Source of the DNA: Phyllostachys edulis
Lineage: Eukaryota; Streptophyta; Magnoliopsida; Poales; Poaceae
Direction: 5' to 3'
Assembly: GCA_036346405.1 (NCBI GenBank)
Contig: CM070548.1
Span: forward strand, 54,929,866 to 54,993,865
Length of the DNA: 64,000 nt
The translations under genes and the position numbers were made by a program. Under the pieces are notes generated by a model. It was given only the letters and a program-made list of their open reading frames with translations. It ran no database searches and had not been told where the DNA came from. Of this stretch, positions 1 to 10,102 are shown one piece after another. Position 1 is the first letter of the stretch; every line of letters begins with the position of its first letter.

Positions 1-480
1 CTACAAATGCGTTAGAAATGATGGGGCAAGCTACTCCTTTTTCAGTTAAATTTGATGTTCAAAGTTGGTTTTTGCTTTTGCCTGGCGGTTTATGCATTCT
101 GATGATTTGGATGCACCCTGTTGGTCCAGATCTATTCGGGTGAGTGCGACACATTCATGTGGAAAGATCAATACCTCAGGCATTTGATTGGGATGCACCC
201 TGTCGAACAGCAGAGAAGAGGTGAGTCTCCTATCAAGTTGAGCAATGGAAATGAAGTTGTTTTCAGAGTTGACCACAGTGTATTGGAACAATTTGCTGGG
301 ATGAAGACCTCATTAGACCAGACAAAGACCTCATTGGACTAGATCAAGACCTCATTAGATGAGATGAACAATTTATTCAAGAAATCCATTGCTCGAGTTG
401 AAAAGTTGAAAATGGTTGTAGTTGCATTTGTATTCTTGATGTTAGGAATTTTGTTATCGTCCAAGTCTTTTGTAATGTAA
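1..480 (+). pseudogene. GRF-zinc-finger-like protein, C-terminal remnant with coiled coil and membrane tail
   Basis: From about 94 to 480 one frame reads a short segment resembling the end of a plant GRF zinc finger (CDTFMWKDQY, where family members have a CGFFxW-type motif). A Glu/Lys/Val-rich linker follows, then three tandem 7-residue units of the KTSLDQ type (301-363), a basic stretch and a hydrophobic C-terminal segment (MVVVAFVFLMLGILL). GRF finger, coiled coil and tail anchor is a common layout in small grass GRF proteins. One stop (TAG, 340-342) falls in the second heptad unit at a position that is CAG in the first, so a single C-to-T change explains it. Upstream of about 94 the frame has several stops and no N-terminus. 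Function is unknown; GRF fingers are thought to bind nucleic acid. It may be a host gene fragment or a passenger of CACTA2, which should extend into this stretch. Confidence 0.45.
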
Positions 481-622
481 TATCTAGTCTTGTTGTCCTG
501 GGAATGTCAGTTGTATTGAAAAGTTTTGTAAACTGTCTGAAATGGTGCCTCAGTGTATATTCTGAAATGTTCTTTCAATCTGAAATGTGAAATGTTCTTT
601 CAATTTGATTGCAATCTGAGCT

Positions 623-754
623 CCAGATTGCATGTTGGATTGCTGTTGTACCATTTGTATGCTTATGGTGCTGTACCAATTTTGATGTCCAAATTGCATG
701 TTGGATTGCTGCTGTACCATTTGCATGCTTATGCTGTTGTTGTACCATTTGTCC
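623..754. repeat. two-copy 66-bp tandem repeat
   Basis: Two adjacent copies start at 623 and 689 with CCAGATTGCATGTTGGATTG and its near-identical partner, and both continue through a GTACCATTTG(T/C)ATGCTTATG segment. The repeat lies just 3' of the GRF-like remnant, probably in its former 3' untranslated region. The ORFs here run through the repeat on both strands and are not credible genes. Confidence 0.75.
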
Positions 755-1407
755 TGAACTGAAAGGATGCAAACACAGAGGTGCTGAATCCCATTCAATC
801 TGGAGCCTGATACTGTACAACATCATAAATGGATTCCATTGATTCTGGCTTTACATAATCAGTTACCTCCAAGATTGGGAGCAATTGAACAACACAGAAT
901 AAGCATGAGCATAGTATAGTTTCTACTGACCAGCAACACAGACAAAATAAGCTTTAAGACCATTGTGATCTGAAGCAAACTTGAGACTGCATATACAAGT
1001 GAGGATTCATTTGAGACAACAATCCATAATTCAGATCATTTCCGGACTTGATACTGTAGCACATTACATCAAAGCAAACTTCAGAATTCATTGCATCAAA
1101 GCAAACTTCATAATTCAATTTCATCAAAGCAAACTTCAGAATTCAACATCACATTACATCAGAATTCAATAGCACATCACATCAGAATTAAGTAGCACGT
1201 TACAGCAGATTACATATGAGTAGTACCTAACATCCAGTCATCCAGAAGCCCCTTGCAGGTCCATGACAGCATACCTGCATATAACCAATATTAAGTAGCA
1301 ATTACTACACTGCTGTTGGAAACTGAATATACTCCTTAGGAGATCATGCAATTGGTGCTATATTACTCAGTAGACATAATGATCTATATGTATAATTGAG
1401 GGAGGGT
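755..1407. other. non-coding stretch, with a short 26-28-bp repeat
   Basis: No gene is visible. Three copies of CATCAAAGCAAACTTC occur at 1,068, 1,094 and 1,122 (units of 26-28 bp), followed by further CATTACATCAGAATTC echoes to about 1,190. By the insertion logic (AGGGT on both sides of the solo LTR) this stretch is continuous with 5,800-5,961 and is therefore inferred to be the low-coordinate arm of CACTA2. No CACTA terminus is found here, so that element should continue beyond position 1. Confidence 0.5.
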
Positions 1408-1841
1408 TGTGAGGACCCCAGGTATTGGATACATTCCAAGTTAAGGATTACACCCGAAAGTATAATTGTTAACAAGGAATGAACCCAATGCCAGTTTTCC
1501 GGATATATGTCTTACAATAGTTCCCAAGATCAAAGACTATTGTGCATATATCCTAAACAACATTGTACCATGTCATACATGGCATACAATATACATACAT
1601 AACAAAACTTTACAAGCTTGGTTCGGTTCAACAGAAACAACCGACTAGCAGCATCTAACAGAAGTTTTAGCAGCGGAAACAAGAATATAAACAGCAAAAG
1701 TTCCAACTAAGTTTGTCCATCGCCCTCAAGCAACTGAGTGGAGGATAGAAATAGCATCACTCATTAGCGTCACCCTGATCGGCGCTAACGGGTAGTACGT
1801 ACAAGTAACCGTCCTCACCTGCAACAAGTGGTTAAAGCACT

Positions 1842-1860
1842 TGAGTACAAAAGGTACTCA
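1842..1860 (-). promoter_or_regulatory. conserved LTR hairpin TGAGTAC/GTACTCA
   Basis: A perfect 7-bp stem with a 5-base loop, 434 bp from the LTR 3' end. The same stem at a similar distance occurs in the LTRs at 42,141, 51,412 and (imperfect) 59,051. The position suggests the transcribed R region near the polyadenylation area. The role is inferred. Confidence 0.6.
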
Positions 1861-2209
1861 CAAGACTTACACAAAACTACTAAAAAAAGTGTTTAGTAGC
1901 TCCTATCCAAAGGATTAGAATCTGTACATGCTTAAGGCTGATAACAGGAAGGTTGTAATAGTATTAATTTTTGCATAAAGCAACAGTTTTACACCTATAC
2001 TTACCATGTTTTGCTAAGGCAATTTTATAAACGAGTTTGGACGAAAACAACAAGTAAATACATAATTTAATCACAATCAAGAACAAAATCAAAGTGGCTA
2101 TCCACTTTGACCAATTAACATGCATGAATACCCTCCATGCCGAAACCAGTAAACCCATGACACAAATTATTTCAAAGTCTATACTGAGTTGCCCATCAAC
2201 ACAAGTGTT

Positions 2210-2275
2210 GTCTGTAACTGTGGACACAACTATTCGAATAGTATTAACCCTACAGGGCTGTACATCTTTACCCAC
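2210..2275 (-). promoter_or_regulatory. conserved LTR dual-palindrome module (copy 1)
   Basis: Contains the 12-bp perfect palindrome CTATTCGAATAG (2,230-2,241), then a diverged version of the CTCTGCAGAG palindrome region (CCTACAGGGC) and TGTACATCTTTACCCAC. Equivalent modules are at 34,047-34,115, 42,404-42,473 and 59,347-59,420. Confidence 0.6.
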
Positions 2276-4236
2276 ACGACTTAGTCAGCCCGTAAACCTT
2301 CGGATGCCTCCGAACGATGACACACTTCCTTTGGTATGCCGGCCGGGTAAACTAAGATTCGATATTTTTCAGCAAGTTGACATTATTGAGTTGAATCACC
2401 CATGTGCAACTAATCCCGCTTAGTACAAACGACGGATAGCGCCTGCTAACCGGGGCACAAATGTTGTGTCAGGAATGCCGATTCAATGAACTGAAAATAA
2501 AATTGTGCGCCCCTGCACATATAGAATTAAAATCGGTGCCCTACGAACACGTGAACTTCACAAATGTCCTCACTCCACCAGTTCCTCAACTCAATAACAT
2601 CAACTCCTTACTTAACCAAGCAGCGCCCACACACCACGTGTGGAAGTACGTAAGGTACTTGAATTGACAAGTCAAAGTTCGGTCCTTACTGATCCGGACA
2701 AGACTACCACATTTCCCAAATCTCGTGCACGAAGGCACCATCACTAGCATCCACTTGTCCAGATCTAAACCAAATTGTTATCAAACAAAAATTAACTTAA
2801 CTTTCAATTTTAACCAAACTGATAAAGAAATCAAAGATAGAAATCAAAAAGGTGTTTCCCAGGTCTGACAAGATAAGTTTGTCAAACATCTAACGTTCTA
2901 CAGACTTGCAAGGCTAAGAAAAAATCTACAGAACACTTTACTAACACCAGATTTCTATCTTAAGCATAAGTGTATGAATTTGATTCAGGATAAGCCACAA
3001 AGATTGGGGTATAACTAACTAGTTCACAAAGTACTGATACTTCAAAAATAGCATGCAAACAATTATCACTGCATTTCAAAACACTTAATTATCAAATCTG
3101 GGATCAACATGGTGCAAGAGGATGCTTGCCTTGGTAATAAACCACTTGTTCACTTTCTGGCTGCTCAGTAAGATTTTCACTCACGTCGGTAAGATCATAA
3201 CCTAAAAGATGAAAGCAAATGAACATACAGAAAAATACCAGATACCAAAATGCAGAAAAGATGCATGATCAAAAGTATTGATGTGCAAACAAACAAAATG
3301 CTTAAGCTACAACTATTATTAGTAACGATAATAACCCAGATTAACACTTACTAGCACTAACCGACAAGGATTAAAGGCTAAAACGAACTACAGTTCTGAT
3401 CGGGAAATCCGACAACAGAACAAATAGTTACCGAGAGCTTTCTGGACAAAATGTCGGAGCTGTGATCCAAAGTGATGCTATCTAAAGAACAAAATGGATT
3501 CGCAAAAGTTCAATGAACCTATTGATGGTCGGAACATCACCGGAGGTTGGCCAGATCGGCGGCGCGATAAGAGAAATAGCGACAACACAAAATACGGCAA
3601 AAGTGGCTATGCCAATTTGAACGTGCAAAGTGCAAAAAGACTTTTGCTTATGCTACTAGGGTATCTAAGGGAGCTACCTGAGCTGAGAGGATGGTCGGAG
3701 AAGCTCTAGAGCTCGCCGGTGACAAGAAAAACCGAAAATGACAAAAAGAAGCCCACGGTGACAAGGTGACCTGAGCAAGGAATCAACGAGTGAGTGATCG
3801 GGTTAGGTAATATAGGTCCATAAGAAGCTTATAAATGAAGGAATTGAGAAAAAGGCTCACCCCGCCGGATTTGGAGACGAAAGGGGTGATTTCGGCTGAA
3901 AAATGGGAATCTTCAAAATTCAACAAACCTGTTGAATCAAAGATGAAATTAATCGAGGGGTTTTAGTCCTTAGACCATATGACACGCTGTGACGTGAATA
4001 AAATTGAAAGTAACTCACCAAATATAAGTTTGAAGCGAAAATGGCATTCGGTGCGCGCTCCGGGCGTTCAAACAGCAACCTCGCGTTCTTGATCTACAAA
4101 CAATGCGAAAAGCTCCCATTAATAGGATGAACAAGGCATCATTAGAGATGAACAAAGGTGCCAGAGCAAGAGGTTACGCCGGAGATGAGGAAGAACTCAA
4201 TGCGGCATCAATTTGGCCGAGAGTGATAGCTAGGGT

Positions 4237-4244
4237 TTATATAG
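4237..4244 (-). promoter_or_regulatory. TATA box of the solo LTR
   Basis: On the minus strand this reads CTATATAA followed by ACC. It lies about 1.56 kb into the LTR, downstream of the palindrome array, with a GC-richer leader below it. It is the only clear TATA-type element in the expected U3/R transition. Confidence 0.55.
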
Positions 4245-4507
4245 TCACTTCGCCGGAGTGAACGAGGAGAGCTACGTGGCAACACTGACAGTAATTTGAT
4301 GCCAAGTGGCGATTGCATGATGCAAAAATGCAACGCAATGCCACCTCGCCTACGATGCGCTCGGCGCTGGCGCCATGGCGCAGAGAAGACGAAGGTGACA
4401 TTGACAAGTGGGCCCGCACTGACAGTCCTAGCAGCGAAACAAAGAGGTGAGCTCAAATGAATGTTGATTGTCCGATTGCCAACGAATGGCTCAGATTGAG
4501 TGGGGCG

Positions 4508-5175
4508 TTCGGGTGGTCCAAACAGCCCAACTCATCTTGACCGTGTGATCGAAAATGAACGACTTAGATTGAGTGGGATGTTCGGATGGTCCAAACGGCC
4601 CAACTCATCTTGACTGTGCGATCAAAATCTAACGATTGCGAAAAGGGGCGCGCTTAAGTGTTTCAAGCGAATAGAAGGGGCACCGTTGGATTGGAATTCA
4701 ATGGTTGAGATTGAAGTGGGGTTCGGACGGTCCGAACGGCCCACTCAACGAGGATGGTACGATCAAGATCTAACGGCTCAGAATCAAGGCGCATTCGGAC
4801 GGTCCGAATGGCCCAATTGATCCTAGCTGTTGATTTTGAATCCAATGGCGTGCGCGCACGTTGGGCTTTTCCATTTGAAAATGGCATGGCCCGATAAAAT
4901 GCGGACGGTCCAATTTAGATTTAATGGCCCAGATTGCAAGGTGCGTTCGGATGGTCCGAACTTCACACTTGATCTGATTCGTTGAGTTTAGATCTAACGG
5001 TCCAGAGATGAGGGCGCGCTTTGGTTTTAACCAAAGGAGATGGCGCGTCCAATTGGAAATGGATGGTGTAGATTGCATGGAACGTTCGGATGGTCCGAAC
5101 GGCCCAATGCATTAGGATAGTCCATTTGGAAATCGACGGTGGAGAGTGCATGGATGGTTTGGATAGTTCGAACGT
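4508..5175. repeat. array of eight TTCGGAYGGTCCGAA palindromes in the solo-LTR U3
   Basis: Four perfect 15-bp palindromes, TTCGGA(C/T)GGTCCGAA, occur at 4,722, 4,794, 4,946 and 5,085. Degenerate relatives occur at 4,508, 4,581, about 4,903 and 5,158. Most are followed by CGGCCCAA and separated by 70-150 bp of related sequence mentioning GATCAAAATCTAACGG. The array makes long ORFs on the minus strand that are artefacts of the repeat. Confidence 0.8.
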
Positions 5176-5799
5176 CCCAACACATCTGGTTCGCCCATTT
5201 AGAAATCGGACGGCTCGCGTTCACTAAAGGTTGGGGCTGAGCCCTAATGTGACTGAGCCAGTCCAAACATCACAAGGTTGGACTAAATCAATATGGTTTG
5301 AGCCGCTACAGTACCAAGAGACTAGGGTTGGGTCTAAAGTTGACTAGAACTAAAACCAAACTTCAAAAATTTGACCAGAGGTTTAAAAATACCAAATAAA
5401 TTTATAAAAATACGAAATTTTTCAGAGAAGCTACTGGGATGATATAGATCCCAATTAAATATTGAAAACCACTGTTCATGTTTTAAAATACTTACTTAAA
5501 TACTTTGACCGAAGAGGTTCAAATAGAGAACAAAGATTTTTCCTGAGGTCAAAATGATCTTTAAGAATTTGACAAAAAATATTTTTATCCAAGATAATTT
5601 ATCAAGTGTTTGATAAAAATACTTCCCCGGTCTCAATACAAGCATTGACTTGCATTTTCTTTTGAAGCTTCAAAACAAGTCTTAGATTTGGGTTGAAATG
5701 GAAGTTTTAAAATTGTAACAAAATGCTCATGTTTTAAAAATGATCAGAAATGCTATGAAAATCATTTTATTACTGTTCATTAAAACTAAGGCTATTACA

Positions 5800-5961
5800 A
5801 GGGTGGAATTGCAAAATCGCCACCACGCGCGCTCGCTCGCTTGTGGGGATTTCGGTTACCATCAGCGCGCCGTCCGATCGTGGATGGACCGCCAGGATGG
5901 ACTTTGTCCATATGTTCACGATTAGCTTCTTTTGCACTGGATATGTTGCCACTAATAGATG
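5800..5961 (-). pseudogene. CACTA2 internal fragment between two insertions
   Basis: A 162-bp segment is left between the solo LTR (ends 5,799) and copia1 (starts 5,962). It begins with the AGGGT duplication and ends with the AGATG duplication of the copia element (partner AGATC at 27,654-27,658). On the minus strand it is open but matches no domain I recognise. It should follow the TNP2 C-terminal region that ends near 27,660. Confidence 0.5.
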
Positions 5962-6430
5962 TGTGGATATCATGGGGATATGTGCATGATCTTAGGATGA
6001 TGAAACAATTGGCAATGGCATTGATGGTTTGTCGAATCACGCATTTTCGGCGAAGTTACAAGACTTGTCGAGGCGGTCGATCGGTGGCGGTCAATGACCG
6101 GTCGAGCCAAACTGGTGCGATCGACCAGCGGTTGAACTACTGATCGACGGTTTAATCCTGTTCATCGTCCAATCGTTTGCGATGATTTTTTGGTGAGGTC
6201 ATATTCGTGGTTATCAGTGCATATGTGTTGCATGATGTATGTTTTCACTAACGTGGGTCAAGTTGTGAAGAACTTGTTCCTGGATTCGATTTCTTTGTCT
6301 ATTGTTGTGCAGGACGCTTGGAGGTCAACGACGGTCAACGGCGAGGATGATCGGGACTAAGCTTGGAGAGCTGAGGTCCAGAACGATCAAGGATGCCGGG
6401 TGAGGTCAATGGACTCAAGCATGGTGCAGA

Positions 6431-6802
6431 ATGGACAAAGGTGACCGAACGGGCAGTTCGGTGCGACGGGTTGGATCAAGCAGCGTGGGGGTCGGTGCAA
6501 GTGCCATGGTGGTTTTGGCGGGAGCCAGACGGGAGAGACTTGCCGACATGATGAAAGCCGTTGATCAACCTACACGTGGCGAAGCAGGCGAGTGCTTCAC
6601 CAAGATTGGACTTGGTCTTCGGAGAAAGATCAAGAAGGGGTATTTTGGTAATTTCACCAAATACCGCCTTTGTGACCTTGGGCTAAACTGCGGCGCAAGA
6701 CGGTGCGTGCAGAAGCAGTTTAGGTCAAGAGAAGATGAAGACGGAGCTTTAAGGTGCTTGCGTGTGTCCCGTTTGTGTTGGGCCTTAACGGGAGCCCATT
6801 AG
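6431..6802 (+). other. 123-codon ORF inside the copia1 5' LTR
   Basis: An open frame of 123 codons with a basic Arg/Lys-rich middle and no recognised domain. It ends about 30 bp before the TATA box, so it lies in U3 and would not be on the normal element transcript. The 3' LTR keeps the same ORF at the same length (26,397-26,768). The two LTR copies were identical at insertion, so shared openness is weak evidence of coding. Confidence 0.25.
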
Positions 6803-6830
6803 GATGAACTCTTTTAGAAGCTAGGCCTCT

Positions 6831-6840
6831 CTATAAATAG
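6831..6840 (+). promoter_or_regulatory. TATA box of copia1 5' LTR
   Basis: CTATAAATAG followed by GAGGGGGTGC. It is identical at 26,797-26,806 in the 3' LTR. The transcript would start about 30 bp downstream and run into the primer site and gag. Confidence 0.75.
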
Positions 6841-7694
6841 GAGGGGGTGCTGTCAAGTAGCCCCCAAGCACTTCATTTGCAAAACCCTATTTTGTCTTAG
6901 GGCTAAGGAAGGAAAGGAGAGGCTTAGGGTTTTAGAGGATGGATTGATTGGAGTGCTCATGTTGTGAGCTTTGTCCTCCTTGAGGGAGTGGCTATAATCC
7001 AGCAACAATCTCGAATCAATCTATGCAAGATTTTTCAAAGTTGAGTTCCTATTTGTTCTTGCTCTCTATTTCTTGATTTTGGGCTTTTCTTTGATCCTTT
7101 GATTCTCTATTGGTTTCTTGCCCCCAATCTACCTTGCTGTGACATGTGGGAATACATCTAGGATCATCTTGATCATCAATCACCCACGAGTAAGTGTTTG
7201 GATCAAGTTTTCATTCTTGTTCGGTTTTGAACCAATCTTCGTTCAAATGGGAAAAGGTCGAATCTTTACATGGATCTACTGAATCGTTGCTTGGAATAGG
7301 TTCCTAATATCCTTAGGAAGGTGTGTTCCAAATTTGGTCAAGTTTGGCTGTGTAGATCAAGAGTTAGACCGATTTTCGTTTTGGTTCTTAGGTTGTCGGT
7401 TCTATTTCTGGTCAGGTCCGGTCAGACCGCTCTTGAGCCACCGGTCAGACCGCCCACCGGTCTGACTGTGCGATAGCCATCGGTCAGACCGGACCCGAGG
7501 GTTTATTCTCCGTGTTTTGGGTTTTTTGCTTCGGGGTTTGATCGGATTCAACACAGGTCATACACTGTGCTTGTATACAGATCTTCATAGCTTCTATAGC
7601 TATTGGAGTGAAAGTAGTGTTGAGTTTGATTGAGGTGAAAAATAGAGAAAGCGTCTATTCACCCCCCCTCTAGGCGCCTTTCCGGTCCTACAAG

Positions 7695-7706
7695 TGGTAT
7701 CAGAGC
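7695..7706 (+). promoter_or_regulatory. copia1 primer-binding site
   Basis: TGGTATCAGAGC is the complement of the 3' end of plant initiator tRNA-Met, the standard primer for minus-strand DNA synthesis in Ty1/copia elements. It lies 2 bp after the LTR end. Confidence 0.92.
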
Positions 7707-7748
7707 CCAGTTAGCTCTTCTCATAGATCTTAACCGGTCTGAGGAGCC

Positions 7749-8825
7749 ATGGCGTCTGACAAGTATTCCACCAAACCACCTGTATTCGATGGAGTCAATT
7801 TTGCTTACTGGAAGGCTCACATGCATGCCTACATCGAGGCTCAAGGGCACGCAATTTGGCTTAAGGTCAAAAATCTCTATGTTGTGCTAGCCAACGACGA
7901 TGTGATCACTCCAGATGTTGAGGCTAATAGCAAGGCCTGAAACTTTCTGATTCAAGGGCTTAGTCGATCTGAATTTGAACGTGTTGCTCATTTGAGGCCT
8001 GCTCATGAGATCTGGAAGACCCTCTGTGACTACCACGGGGGCTCTATTGCGATCAAGGAAGTGAGACAGAATCAACTCAAGAAAGAATACTCAAAGATCG
8101 AACAAAAGCCTAGTGAATCTTTGGATGAGCTGTGGGGAAGGTTCTCCAAGATCCTTCATGATTTACGTGCTGTGGATCTTGTATTCACTTAATCTAAAAA
8201 TGCACGTAAGCTCTTGGGTACTCTTGATGTGAAGGTCTGGGGGATGAAAATCACTTCCATCAATGACAACACTGTCATGAGTGAGCTTACCATGGATTAG
8301 CTCTACTCGAGGTTGAAGACGCATGAGATTGACTTCATCTCGCGTCTCCCTAAGACAGAGTCGATGGCTTTAGTGGCTAACCCATCTAAGGGTAGTTCTT
8401 CTGATTCTTTGGATTTTAGCTCATCTAGGTTTTCATTGTCCGTTTTACACTCTTTGAGCGATGAGCAGCTAGAGAAGCTATCTGAGGATGATTTAGCCCT
8501 CCTATCCACAAAATTTTCGAGAGTCTACAACAAGGTGAGGAGTAGAAGGAGAGGTGGCCCTGTCACTTGCTTTGAGTGTGGTGAGCCAAACCACATTCGT
8601 GCCAAGTGCCCCAAACTGAAGGGCAAGGAGGAGAAGGACTCCCGGAGGCGTCCTCAAGCTAGGAATACAAAAGCCAAGAAGCCCAACTATCACAAGTTCA
8701 TCAATCGGGTCCTTGCCGCTCTTGAGAGTGTTGATATGAGCGATGTGGACTCGGGGACAGAGGATGATGACGATGATTCTCATGGCAAGAAGAAGGCCTA
8801 GGATTTCACTAGCATGTGCTTCATG
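7749..8825 (+). pseudogene. gag: copia1 Gag, N-terminal part
   Basis: The ATG at 7,749 lies 57 bp after the LTR. The product begins MASDKYSTKPPVFDG, followed by the W-containing copia-type Gag (retrotran_gag/UBN2) region and a CCHC zinc knuckle (CFECGEPNHIRAKC) near 8,569-8,610. Then comes a basic stretch and an Asp-rich segment. In-frame stops occur at 7,938-7,940, about 8,190, about 8,299 and 8,799-8,801. The surrounding residues stay Gag-like across each stop, so these are point mutations. Gag normally forms the virus-like particle and binds element RNA. The frame stops at ATG 8,823-8,825, which is the target duplication of CACTA1. The other ATG copy (19,669) continues in the same frame. 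Confidence 0.88.
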
Positions 8826-9206
8826 CACTACTACAGGAAGCCACATCACAGACGGTTCGGAACCGTCATCACAGACGGTTTCCGAACCGCCTATGTTTGT
8901 TGGTCTGTGATAACAGGCCATTATCACAGACGGTAAAAAACCGTCCGTGATACGCAATATCACAGACGGTTTTACTAAAAAACCGTCTATGAAGGTTAGT
9001 ATCACAGACAGTTTGGACTAAAAACCGTCTGTGATTTGTGACTATCACAGACGGTTCTAAAGAAAAACCATCTGTGATTTGTCAATATCACAGACAGCTT
9101 TTGTTGAGAACCGTCTATGATATTCGCGGATCACAAACGATTTGTTTTTATAACCGTCTGTGATACTTCCTTCACAGACGGTTTTAACAAAAAACCGTCT
9201 GTGATA
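8826..9206. repeat. CACTA1 left terminus and subterminal repeat array
   Basis: The terminal inverted repeat is followed from about 8,848 by roughly eight head-to-head pairs of ATCACAGACGGTT and AACCGTCTGTGAT with 2-8 bp between arms, so each pair can fold into a hairpin. Almost all units are the same CAGACGG variant, unlike the mixed right end. In En/Spm, TnpA binds such repeats. Confidence 0.88.
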
Positions 9207-10102
9207 GCTCCTACCCCCTGACCACAATATTCTTTTTTTTACGCTAGCCTCGGGAATTGCTAGCCATGCCCTCTGAAAACAAGCATGCACAAAAACAGAT
9301 TCAAGCATGCACAAAACAGATTCATTAGAGATAATCAATTGTTGACAACTCAAAGTGATCATTACTCAAAATAAATTACAAAAGATCGCATTTGTTCAAG
9401 TATTGTCGCTATAGTTACAACTAGATTACAATTGTTTACGTTGAGAGGTGTCGACGGGTGATGCTCTCGGTTGGCGAGAGTGAAACTCTCCATTGTCGTT
9501 AATGATTTACGTGTTGATAAAGGTCTGAGCTTCCTCGAATGTCCTTGATCTCTTCGCAACGAGTGAATCACATTGTAAATCCAAGACACATCGCTACCAA
9601 GAGTAAAGTGGTAAGCTATATATATTTAAATTTATAATTAGGAAATAATTATTTGAGATTGACAAACCTCGGGATCCTTCTTCCTAGCTCTAAGGATTAG
9701 TCGCATATGATAGCGACGAGATTGCACATAACTCATCATCTTTTTCTTTGGCGGCCTTTGCAAAAATAGAATTACATATATAGGTATAGTCGATTCGAGG
9801 CGTGTTATTATGAAGAATGATATAGGATTATCGTGTTGTAGTGCGTGCCGGAAAATCCATCATGTGTGTTAGTTAGGCGCTCTTTCCATCGTATATTCCT
9901 TTGTTGGCAACATAATTGATGAGCGACCTACATGATTGAAAAAGTTATCCTCGGCCATTTCAAGCGAATGAAGACTACAATAGAGTTATGTAAGGAGGAA
10001 ATGAGCATACCTCTCGAGTATTCCTCTTAGAATCTTTGAAGTCGTGCTTGTTGCGGTTTAGGGAATCAAGGTATATCACATGGTTCCTCTTGGGTATAAT
10101 AA
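9207..10102. other. CACTA1 3' flank of the Transposase_24-like gene, no gene seen
   Basis: The stretch is AT-rich and carries two AAGCATGCACAAAA(A)CAGATTCA copies near 9,280-9,322. Minus-strand frames here are short and broken and match nothing I recognise. It is probably the 3' untranslated region or degraded last exons of the gene above it. Confidence 0.4.

Larger units (their letters stand above)
1408..5799 (-). mobile_element. solo LTR of a large-LTR Ty3/gypsy (chromovirus, Tekay/Del-like) element
   Basis: Read on the minus strand the unit starts TGTAATAGCC (at 5,799) and ends GGGGTCCTCACA (at 1,408), that is TG...CA. It is flanked by a perfect 5-bp target duplication, AGGGT at 1,403-1,407 and again at 5,800-5,804. 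No polyprotein, primer site or second LTR copy lies inside, so it is a 4,392-bp solo LTR left by recombination between two LTRs. A TATA box sits at 4,237-4,244 on the minus strand. Sense order is U3 with a palindrome array, TATA, a GC-richer leader, the dual-palindrome module at 2,210-2,275, and the GTACTCA hairpin at 1,842-1,860. It is unusually long for an LTR, but within the range known for Tekay-type elements. It sits inside CACTA2. Confidence 0.88.
5962..7692 (+). repeat. copia1 5' LTR
   Basis: 1,731 bp, TG...CA, matching 25,925-27,653 along its whole length with scattered substitutions and small indels. The worst-conserved parts are a CGGTC/GACCG-rich block near 6,060-6,150 and another near 7,410-7,500. 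A TATA box lies at 6,831-6,840. The end abuts the primer-binding site. Confidence 0.92.

Noticed and set aside
1..11. CTACAAATGCG at the window start as a possible CACTA2 terminus
   Set aside because: The first two bases of CACTA are not visible and the expected TGACAA subterminal repeats are absent just inside it.
4208..5266. Chain of overlapping minus-strand ORFs sharing similar peptides
   Set aside because: The similar peptides come from translation of the palindrome array in the solo LTR, not from a repeat protein.
8848..9206. Regular short repeats that could be taken for a CRISPR-like array
   Set aside because: Units are inverted pairs without unique spacers of fixed length, and lie at the end of a CACTA element with a matching array at the other end.
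9057..9589. Minus-strand ORFs near the CACTA1 left end
   Set aside because: They read through the subterminal repeat array and match nothing; no support for an extra gene.
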